Assembly (NCBI GenBank): GCA_023458855.1
Contig: JAEWWQ010000187.1
Location: forward strand, 1 to 7,019
DNA: 7,019 bases
Origin: Bacillota bacterium
GTDB taxonomy: Bacteria; Bacillota; Clostridia; Lachnospirales; Lachnospiraceae
Direction of reading: 5' to 3'
Part shown: positions 1-6,388 of the stretch, one piece after another
Numbering within the stretch: position 1 is the stretch's first letter
Layout: every line of letters begins with the position of its first letter
Translations under genes and position numbers: made by a program
Notes under the pieces: model-generated
What the model was told of the DNA's origin: nothing
Database searches by the model: none
The model's input: only the letters and a program-made list of their open reading frames with translations

Positions 1-1531
1 GCATAAATCCTTGTCCCAGATCTGCCAGTCGATTCAAGGTAAAATCAGAAAAACATCCTAAAATAGGAAGTATCATGGCACTTACTAATAAAGCAAATCT
101 ACTTTGAAAATTCATGTAGGTTCTATATGTATTTTCATAACTTTCTTGTTTCTCATTATTATTATTCTTTTCTACAAATACTGCAATATAAAGTTTTGCC
201 ATATAAGCAACCGTAAGACCACCGCTGATTAGAAAAGCCCATTCTACTCCCTTAAAAATCATGTTCATGGAAATCATATTTTCCATTTTCAATTCAGCAA
301 TATATTCCATAATACTTTCATGTATCAATGTCTTACTGACATATCCATTCCATAAAGGGATACCGCTAATACCTAATGCACCCATTAAAAAAATAAAATT
401 CAGCAAAGGCTTTTTATGTCCAAATCCCCTGATTTCATTCAGATTCAATTTATGAATATTTATAAATATAACTCCTGCTGCCATAAATAATACTAATTTA
501 ATTAAGGAATGATTTATCATATGAAGTAAGGAACCTCTTACCGCCAGACCATTCTCCATTCCAAGCAGACACTGCATTCCAATTCCAACTAAAATAAATC
601 CTATTTGAGACATGGAAGAACAGGCAAGTGTTCTTTTTAAATCAATAGAAAAAATGGCAAGTAACGCTCCTCCAAGCATTGTACACACACCGAGTATGAG
701 TATAAAATATCCCCAGACTTTATCATATAGAAAAATATTGCAACTAACAATTAATATTCCATATATTCCTGACTTCGTTAAAATACCAGAAAGTAGTGCG
801 CTTGCAGGTGCGGGTGCAACTGGATGTGCCTTTGGCAGCCAGATATGTAATGGAAATGCTCCTGCTTTGGCGCCAAATCCAAATAACAAGCAGACTCCTG
901 CCACAGAAAGACGCCTTTTATCTGGATATGCTTTACATGCTGCTAAAATCTGAGAAATTTCCAGCGTTCCAATTGCATCATAAAGCAAAAAGATTCCCAT
1001 CAGCATGACCAGACCACCTATAATAGCAATTGCCAGATATGTTTCTGCTGCTTTTAATGATTCTTTTCTTTCATCATGAGCCACCCATACATAAGAAGTA
1101 AGAGACATCATTTCAAAGAATATAAATGTAGTGTATAAATCTGCTGAAAGAAATACACCAATAGTGGCTCCTAATGTTAATAAATTAAATAAATAATACC
1201 TGTTTCTATTACGATAATGCGTAAAGTATTCTTTTGAAAAAATAGTTGTCATCATCCACATAAAAGCTGTTATAGAACCATACAGTACCCGAAATCCATC
1301 TAAAGATAAATGTAATCCTCTGCCACAAAAATCTGCCCATGTAGAATCTGTTATTACAGTACCTTTTTCAACACTTATAAATAAAACTGCAAAACAAATA
1401 AATTCTGTAACTGTAATAAAAATTGCGAAATAATCTCTGGCTGATTTATGAATTCTACCAATAATGTAGGATAATAAGGCACCTATGATTGGATAGAAAA
1501 CTAAAAATAATAATATGAAATCTCCGTTCAA
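1..1531 (-). CDS. HyfB/MbhH-like antiporter-like subunit A4, 3' partial
   Basis: The frame is open from a TTG at 1531 to the left edge, giving 510 residues without a stop; the C-terminus is outside the window. It belongs to the same family (COG0651-like: HyfB, MbhH, MnhD). Ion-path residues are Glu140 in TM5 (FIFFEMMSLTSYVW), Lys222 in TM7 (GFGAKAGAFPLHIWLPKAHP), Lys253 in TM8, His337/His341/Lys345 (LHMINHSLIKL) and Lys400 in TM12 (NGYVSKTLIHESI). At 510 residues it is already longer than A1-A3. After the helix ending near residue 453 it carries a polar linker with four Asn (456-459), then another hydrophobic helix (479-494). This suggests the longer HyfB-like type, typically over 600 residues, with extra C-terminal helices. 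The TTG start is supported by AGAGGAGG 7 nt upstream, at the very end of A3. It is the last antiporter-like gene visible; what follows is unknown. Confidence 0.88.
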   Translation of the reverse strand, partial: MNGDFILLFLVFYPIIGALLSYIIGRIHKSARDYFAIFITVTEFICFAVLFISVEKGTVITDSTWADFCGRGLHLSLDGFRVLYGSITAFMWMMTTIFSKEYFTHYRNRNRYYLFNLLTLGATIGVFLSADLYTTFIFFEMMSLTSYVWVAHDERKESLKAAETYLAIAIIGGLVMLMGIFLLYDAIGTLEISQILAACKAYPDKRRLSVAGVCLLFGFGAKAGAFPLHIWLPKAHPVAPAPASALLSGILTKSGIYGILIVSCNIFLYDKVWGYFILILGVCTMLGGALLAIFSIDLKRTLACSSMSQIGFILVGIGMQCLLGMENGLAVRGSLLHMINHSLIKLVLFMAAGVIFINIHKLNLNEIRGFGHKKPLLNFIFLMGALGISGIPLWNGYVSKTLIHESIMEYIAELKMENMISMNMIFKGVEWAFLISGGLTVAYMAKLYIAVFVEKNNNNEKQESYENTYRTYMNFQSRFALLVSAMILPILGCFSDFTLNRLADLGQGFM

Positions 1532-1538
1532 ATGAATA

Positions 1539-1546
1539 CCTCCTCT
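1539..1546 (-). promoter_or_regulatory. Ribosome binding site of A4 (TTG start)
   Basis: AGAGGAGG on the minus strand begins in the last base of the A3 TAA stop and lies 7 nt before the TTG at 1531. It is the main support for the TTG start, because no in-frame ATG is near. Confidence 0.75.
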
Positions 1547-3021
1547 TAAAATACACCATTTGCTACATCTGTGAAAATAGATACAATCGGTGCGGAATGT
1601 AAACCAAAATAAATAATAAAAATAACAAAAATGGATAACGGAAGAATCATTAGCCAATTTGGATCTTCTACCTCTTTAATTATATTATAATCAAAGTCTT
1701 TTCCAGGGAAAAATGCCCTTATTACAATGCTCAACATATAAATAGCTGTCAATAGCGCGGATATCAGCAAAGCACCAACACCTATATATGCCATCGGATT
1801 TCCACTTTGTACTGCTGCATATGCGAGATTATATTTGCTGATAAATCCGCATAATCCCGGTACGCCCATCAATGCAAATGCAGAAATACTAAAAATAGTG
1901 AATATTTTCGGCATCTTTCTTCCCAGACCATTTAATTCATGAATATACTTTCTCTCCGTTTTATTAATCACTGCGCCTGCACAAAAAAAAGAACAGATTT
2001 TCATAAATGCATGGAAAACCAAATGACTGAATGCTCCAATCAGACCTAACGGAGTCATAATAACTGCACCAAACAAAATATATGATAAATTACTGATTGT
2101 CGAATAGGCAAGGCGCCTCTTCAGATGAGTTTCTTTTAAAGCCATACTGCATCCATATACAATTGTAAAGATTACAATTGACATTGTCACATATTGTGCC
2201 CAGGTTCCTCTAAGAAAATCAGCTCCAAAACTAAAATAAGTAATTCTTAATATTGCGAAAGCACCTGATTTAACAACTGCAACTGCATGAAGCAAGGCTG
2301 TAACAGGAGTAGGTGCAACGCCTGCCTCCGGCAGCCATGAATTAAATGGACATACAGCCGCTTTTACACCAAATCCACAGAAGCTTAATACATATACTAA
2401 TAATAATGTATTGATGCGATTTCCAATTTTACTCATATTCAAGACTCCTCCAAGTACAAAATTCATGGAATCTCCATATACAATAATAAAAATAACACCA
2501 ATAAATGCAAATGCTGCACCACCCAGCGAATAGTACATATATTTACGACTTGCCAAAATCGCCTCTCTGGTTAACGTATGCATAACAAGCGGTACTGTAA
2601 CAAGTGTTAGTAATTCATAGAAAAAATACATTGTTAAGATATTTCCTGCCATTGCAATACCAAGTGTGACACCATAAGTTACCGTATAAAACATAAAGAA
2701 TGCCTTTTCATGCTCTTCATGCCTCATATATTCAAAGGAATATAAAGTAGCCAACGGCCACAACGTTGAAACAAGTCCCGCAAAAATACATGCCATTCCA
2801 TCTAATTTAAATGTAAGTGAAAGATTACCTGTAAAATGAATAATAGTAAATGTTACATCCGGTCTGTTCAACAATAATAAATAGACCAATACGGTATTAA
2901 CAATAACTACTGTTTCAAGAAAAACAGCCATTTTATTTCTATTTTTAAAAGAAATCAAAGGAACAAGAATTCCTCCGATAAAAGGAATCAAAACAACAAT
3001 AAACATAAAACTTGCATTCAT
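1546..3021 (-). CDS. MnhD/NuoM-type antiporter-like subunit A3
   Basis: This is a 491-residue member of the same antiporter-like family and the closest relative of A2 in the window. Shared landmarks are FKLDG (71-75), the TM5 block with Glu136 (MYFFYELLTLV), REAI (152-155), GADFLRGTWAQYV (266-278) and FFPGKDFDY (437-445). Ion-path residues are Lys220 (TM7), His245 and Lys251 (TM8), His333/His337/Lys341, and Lys396 (TM12, GFISKYNLA). Two features set it apart. The TM7 exit motif is PFNSWLPEAG, with Asn227 where the other three have His. The following helix reads APTPVTALLHAVAVVKSG, with the NuoL/NuoM-like His245 that the others lack. The ATG at 3021 has GGGGGAGG only 4 nt upstream, which is close but workable, and no better start is nearby. 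The stop TAA runs directly into the ribosome site of A4. It is complete, without frameshifts, and is probably a functional extra pumping module. Confidence 0.9.
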   Translation of the reverse strand: MNASFMFIVVLIPFIGGILVPLISFKNRNKMAVFLETVVIVNTVLVYLLLLNRPDVTFTIIHFTGNLSLTFKLDGMACIFAGLVSTLWPLATLYSFEYMRHEEHEKAFFMFYTVTYGVTLGIAMAGNILTMYFFYELLTLVTVPLVMHTLTREAILASRKYMYYSLGGAAFAFIGVIFIIVYGDSMNFVLGGVLNMSKIGNRINTLLLVYVLSFCGFGVKAAVCPFNSWLPEAGVAPTPVTALLHAVAVVKSGAFAILRITYFSFGADFLRGTWAQYVTMSIVIFTIVYGCSMALKETHLKRRLAYSTISNLSYILFGAVIMTPLGLIGAFSHLVFHAFMKICSFFCAGAVINKTERKYIHELNGLGRKMPKIFTIFSISAFALMGVPGLCGFISKYNLAYAAVQSGNPMAYIGVGALLISALLTAIYMLSIVIRAFFPGKDFDYNIIKEVEDPNWLMILPLSIFVIFIIYFGLHSAPIVSIFTDVANGVF

Positions 3022-3025
3022 ATTT

Positions 3026-3033
3026 CCTCCCCC
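3026..3033 (-). promoter_or_regulatory. Ribosome binding site of A3
   Basis: GGGGGAGG on the minus strand lies between the TAATAA double stop of A2 and the A3 ATG at 3021. The 4-nt spacer is short, which may lower initiation compared with its neighbours; that effect is inferred. Confidence 0.7.
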
Positions 3034-3036
3034 TTA

Positions 3037-4509
3037 TTACATTAATGTTAAAACTATCCGGGTTATATAGGAAATAATTCCATTCGGCATAATTCCCAAA
3101 ATAGCAGTTAATACAGTTAATATTATGACAGGAATAAGCATCCAATTAGAAGGTTCCTTATTTTTACATTTTCCATAATCAAAATCATTTCCCGGAAAAA
3201 ATCCTTTTATTGTCACTGGAAGCAGGTATCCTGCCGTCAACAGTGCACTGATTAATAAAATAACCGGCCCTAACCAAGAAAATATCGGAATATCTGTTTG
3301 CAAAGAACCTATTGCCAGGTACCATTTACTTACAAATCCACTCATTGGAGGAATCCCGATTAAAGCGATTGATACAAAGGTATAACACCATGTCGTAACT
3401 GGCATTTCCTTTCCAATACCTGTTAATTGATCTACTCTTGGGTTTCCTGTCTGATATATAATTGCTCCCGCTATTAAAAACAATGTTGATTTGATAAATG
3501 AATGGAATATAACATGCAATAATGCACCTGTCATTCCAACTGGATTCATCAAAGCCAAACCAAACAAAATATAGGAAATCTGGCTCACTGTTGAATAGGC
3601 AAATCGTTTCTTCATAACAGGTTCTTTATAAGCTAACATAGATCCCATAAATACAGTAATTAATGCTAATATCATCCAGACATATTGAACCCAGGTACCC
3701 CTTAAGAAATCAGCTCCAATCATATAATAAATAACACGAATGACAGCAAGGACACCACTTTTTACAATAATACCTGATAATACGGCTGACGCCGGTGCCG
3801 GTGCGACCGGATGAGCTGTCGGTAACCAGCCATGTAATGGGAACATACCTGCTTTAACTCCGAACCCCATGATCATGAAAAACGAAATTATCAAAATCAA
3901 TGTCTCGTGCCCCTGTACCAAATTCATATCTAATGCACCGCCAGGATGAAATGTCCAGTCAGTCGCGTATTTAGATAGAAAAAATAATCCAAACAAAGCC
4001 ATATATGCACCACATAAAGAATAAAATAAATACTTTAATCCTGCCATAATTGCTTCTCTTGACATATTATGGATAATAAGCGGAATTAGCATTAATGTCA
4101 TTAATTCATAAAACATGTACATGGTAATCAGATTTCCCGAAAAATCTAATCCTACCAATATACCAAAAGTAATTACATAAAAACCAAAATACCTTTTTTC
4201 ATTTTTTTCCTGTTTCATATATGCAAATGAAAAAAATCCAGAAAATGTCCAGACTATTGTTACAATACTTACAAAAATTTTTCCCAGTGCATCTAATTTA
4301 AAATAGATTGGTATCTCTCTTGTTAACCAAAAAAGTATAATACCCTCTTTACAGTTAATTATTGCATTTAATATCAGGATTCCCTCTGATATTAAAATAA
4401 CAGCTACTATTAGTAATAAATTTTTTCTGGTTTTTATTTTAGAAATCAACAAAATAATTCCTGCAATAATTGGAAAAAAAACTGGAAATAGTAGTATCGA
4501 TTGATTCAT
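3037..4509 (-). CDS. MnhD/NuoM-type antiporter-like subunit A2
   Basis: This is a 490-residue member of the NuoL/M/N-MrpD-MbhH family, the second of four in this operon. Ion-path residues are Glu135 in TM5 (MYMFYELMTLM), Lys219 in TM7 (GFGVKAGMFPLHGWLP), Lys250 in TM8, His332/His336/Lys340 (LHVIFHSFIKS) and Lys395 in TM12 (GFVSKWYLA). Residues 232-252 read A-H-P-V-A-P-A-P-A-S-A-V-L-S-G and onward, very like A4. The rest, including FKLD (70-73), GADFLRGTWVQYV (265-277) and FFPGNDFDY (437-445), is shared with A3, pointing to a recent duplication. The ATG at 4509 follows AGGAGG by 5 nt, and that site overlaps the TAG stop of A1, so translation is probably coupled. The gene ends in a double stop (TAATAA). 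Expected role: one channel module in the membrane arm. The family call is firm. The individual name (MbhH versus H') cannot be settled from sequence alone. Confidence 0.9.
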   Translation of the reverse strand: MNQSILLFPVFFPIIAGIILLISKIKTRKNLLLIVAVILISEGILILNAIINCKEGIILFWLTREIPIYFKLDALGKIFVSIVTIVWTFSGFFSFAYMKQEKNEKRYFGFYVITFGILVGLDFSGNLITMYMFYELMTLMLIPLIIHNMSREAIMAGLKYLFYSLCGAYMALFGLFFLSKYATDWTFHPGGALDMNLVQGHETLILIISFFMIMGFGVKAGMFPLHGWLPTAHPVAPAPASAVLSGIIVKSGVLAVIRVIYYMIGADFLRGTWVQYVWMILALITVFMGSMLAYKEPVMKKRFAYSTVSQISYILFGLALMNPVGMTGALLHVIFHSFIKSTLFLIAGAIIYQTGNPRVDQLTGIGKEMPVTTWCYTFVSIALIGIPPMSGFVSKWYLAIGSLQTDIPIFSWLGPVILLISALLTAGYLLPVTIKGFFPGNDFDYGKCKNKEPSNWMLIPVIILTVLTAILGIMPNGIISYITRIVLTLM

Positions 4510-4514
4510 TTTTT

Positions 4515-4520
4515 CCTCCT
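4515..4520 (-). promoter_or_regulatory. Ribosome binding site of A2, overlapping A1 stop
   Basis: A perfect AGGAGG on the minus strand lies 5 nt before the ATG at 4509. Its first two bases are the last two of the TAG stop codon of A1, so ribosomes finishing A1 stand on the A2 initiation site. Confidence 0.75.
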
Positions 4521-6009
4521 ATGCAAACATAGTAAGACCACTCTCGATAAGGTCTACAATTGGTTGTGAATACATTCCAAGAATAATATTTAACATAATG
4601 AAACATATCAATGTAATTCCATATAATTTACATTTTCCAAATTTAATAGTTTCATATTCTGTTTCTATTGGCGTATAGATACGAATTACTGTCTTCATAA
4701 AGTAAATCGCATTTAATATTGTACTGATTGCTAATGCAATTAATGTTGGAAGCATTTTCACATTTGTTTGTACTGCTGCCTGAGCAAATAATAATTTACT
4801 TACAAATCCAGAAAACATTGGAATACCCACCATGGATAAGGATCCAATACTAAATGCAAAACCAGCTATGACATTCCGATAACCGGCTCCTGTAAGATTT
4901 GTAAACTGTCTATGTTTACCCGATACATCTGTCAATCCGATGGCAGCAATAAATAGCAACGATTTTGTTGCCGCATGAGCTAAAATATGAAAAATACTTG
5001 CAACCATACCCAATTTGGTTCCAAGACCAAATCCCATGTAAATATATCCAATCTGTGCAACCGAAGAAAATGCAATCATTCTTCTGATATCATTTTCCTT
5101 AATCGCGCTCAAAGATCCCATAATCATACCTGCTATACCAAATACAAATAAAAGATTTATAATTCTACTATTGCAGATAATATCAAATCCTATTACCCGG
5201 TAAAATATTTTAATTAATAAGAAAATATAACCCTTTGATACCAGACTGGAAAGAATCGCTGCAGAAGATACTGTCGAATACCCATATGCATCGGGCAGCC
5301 ACGTATGAAACGGATATAAAGCACTCTTAATGGCAAGTCCGACACTGATAATACCAATTGTGACCAACAAAGGAACGGTATAAATTCCTTCCGAAACTAT
5401 CTGAACAACACTTTCTTTAATATTACTCATTAACAAATGTCCGGTAATATCATATAACATACATAATCCCATCAATAAGAGGCCGGAACCAAGTAAACTC
5501 ATAATCATATATCTTGTTGCTGCTTCAATTGTTCTGCCTGTCTGTCTGATCATAATAAGTCCACAGGCTGATATTGTATTAATCTCTACAAAAACATAAG
5601 CAGTAAATAAATCATTTGTATAAACCAGAGCAAGTAATGAACTTAATAATAAATTGATCATGATATAATACAAATTGATTTTCTCAGGGTCAATTTCTGC
5701 TTCTAAATTGCTTCTGCCACCAAATAAAGATAATATCATAATAATACAAAAGAAAAATGCCATACCAGCTTCTAAAACACCTGCTCTGATTTCATTACCC
5801 CAGGGTGCAGGAAATCTACCCATCATATATACATAACTTTGTCCGCTTCTCATTAAGTATATTAATAAGATTCCTGACATTAAACTAATTAAAAATAATA
5901 CAAATGTATTTAACCTTTTTGCATGTTTTCCGTTTAATGCTGAACTTATAATACTTGCAAACATTGATAATACAATAGAAAAACAAGGAAAATTCTGTAC
6001 AAAATTCAA
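4519..6009 (-). CDS. MnhD-type antiporter-like subunit A1
   Basis: This 496-residue polytopic membrane protein belongs to the proton-conducting transporter family (NuoL/M/N, MrpA/D, MbhH), which moves H+ or Na+ through a channel made of two inverted helix repeats. The family's ion-path residues are present: Glu142 in TM5 (FVEINTISACGL), Lys228 in the broken TM7 (AIKSALYPFHTWLPDAY), Lys259 in TM8, His341/His345/Lys349 (HILAHAATKS) and Lys405 in TM12 (GFVSKLLF). Length is normal for MrpD/MbhH (about 490-510). Its position directly after MnhC matches MnhD/MbhH. The sequence after TM7 (YGYSTVSSAAILSSLVSKG) differs clearly from the next three paralogues, so this is a separate subtype. The start is TTG at 6009, placed 10 nt after an AGGAGGG site that lies inside the end of the MnhC gene. 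No ATG is available nearby upstream in frame. Whether it carries Na+ or H+ cannot be read from the sequence. Confidence 0.9.
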   Translation of the reverse strand: MNFVQNFPCFSIVLSMFASIISSALNGKHAKRLNTFVLFLISLMSGILLIYLMRSGQSYVYMMGRFPAPWGNEIRAGVLEAGMAFFFCIIMILSLFGGRSNLEAEIDPEKINLYYIMINLLLSSLLALVYTNDLFTAYVFVEINTISACGLIMIRQTGRTIEAATRYMIMSLLGSGLLLMGLCMLYDITGHLLMSNIKESVVQIVSEGIYTVPLLVTIGIISVGLAIKSALYPFHTWLPDAYGYSTVSSAAILSSLVSKGYIFLLIKIFYRVIGFDIICNSRIINLLFVFGIAGMIMGSLSAIKENDIRRMIAFSSVAQIGYIYMGFGLGTKLGMVASIFHILAHAATKSLLFIAAIGLTDVSGKHRQFTNLTGAGYRNVIAGFAFSIGSLSMVGIPMFSGFVSKLLFAQAAVQTNVKMLPTLIALAISTILNAIYFMKTVIRIYTPIETEYETIKFGKCKLYGITLICFIMLNIILGMYSQPIVDLIESGLTMFA

Positions 6010-6012
6010 CTT

Positions 6013-6387
6013 TTACAATCCCTCCTTTTTCAGTTTGGTAGATATTTCATCAAGATCTAATGTCTGATATCTTTGATAAAGCCGAATTGTCAGTGAAAGC
6101 ATTAATGCAGATACAGATACTGACACAACAATACCTGTCAATACAAGACCGCTTGGAATTGGATTAATATACATTTCTACATTCTGCACGCCATCAGTAA
6201 TAATAGGCGCAACTCTTCCCTGGATATATCCTTTTTCTGCTAAAAACAAATAAATAGCCGTATCCATGATATTTAAACCAATTATTTTTTTGATTAAATT
6301 TTTTTGAAGAAGCAGATTAGAAAAACCAATTCCAAATAGAATCATAGCGACTGCTTCCCCATAATTTGTTAATAAATTAACACCCAT
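6013..6387 (-). CDS. mnhC: MnhC/MbhG/NuoK-like antiporter subunit C
   Basis: This 124-residue integral membrane protein is the NuoK-like small subunit (MrpC/MnhC, MbhG in hydrogenases) that sits between MnhB and the antiporter-like subunits. Three hydrophobic helices are visible, at about residues 8-28, 33-50 and 80-103. The second contains IGLNIMDTAIYLFLA, and the third begins with the family hallmark NPIPSGLVLTGIVV (75-88), corresponding to the usual D/N-P-L-P-x-A-L-V-L-T-A-I-V. Length is normal for MnhC (about 110-125). The frame is open further upstream to an ATG at 6456, but that adds a 23-residue polar stretch overlapping the MnhB gene. The ATG at 6387 has a strong GAGGGGG ribosome site 8 nt upstream and lies 1 nt after the MnhB stop, so it is the chosen start. 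The stop (6013-6015) is 3 nt before the next gene. It could equally be named mbhG. The family call is firm. Confidence 0.9.
   Translation of the reverse strand: MGVNLLTNYGEAVAMILFGIGFSNLLLQKNLIKKIIGLNIMDTAIYLFLAEKGYIQGRVAPIITDGVQNVEMYINPIPSGLVLTGIVVSVSVSALMLSLTIRLYQRYQTLDLDEISTKLKKEGL
6020..6026 (-). promoter_or_regulatory. Ribosome binding site of A1 (TTG start)
   Basis: The minus strand reads AGGAGGG, 10 nt before the TTG at 6009 and within the final Lys-Glu-Gly codons of MnhC. It supports the non-ATG start of A1 and coupling to MnhC. Confidence 0.75.
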
Positions 6388-6388
6388 A

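Larger units (their letters stand above)
1546..4509 (-). repeat. Tandem paralogue pair A2/A3 (diverged gene duplication)
   Basis: A2 and A3 are adjacent, of almost equal length (490 and 491 residues), and share landmarks at nearly identical positions along their whole length: FKLD near 71, the TM5 Glu at 135/136, GADFLRGTW near 265, and FFPG-x-DFDY at 437. Similarity is still visible in DNA, for example 2200-2228 against 3690-3718 (plus strand), both beginning CCAGGT and ending CAGCTCCAA. This is best read as an old tandem duplication, not a mobile repeat. Confidence 0.7.

Noticed and set aside
155..166. Short ATT trinucleotide run as a microsatellite
   Set aside because: It is only four units and encodes the Asn run in the A4 linker; mentioned there, too short to list as a repeat.
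261..1008. Plus-strand open frames at 261-455, 612-953 and 796-1008
   Set aside because: They lie opposite the A4 gene, have no ribosome site of note and give low-complexity or unfamiliar proteins. A4 has clear family motifs throughout the same stretch.
2945..3145. 66-residue minus-strand frame spanning the A2/A3 junction
   Set aside because: It is out of frame with both A2 and A3, has an unnatural Cys/Tyr/Asn-rich composition, and overlaps the ends of two well-supported genes.
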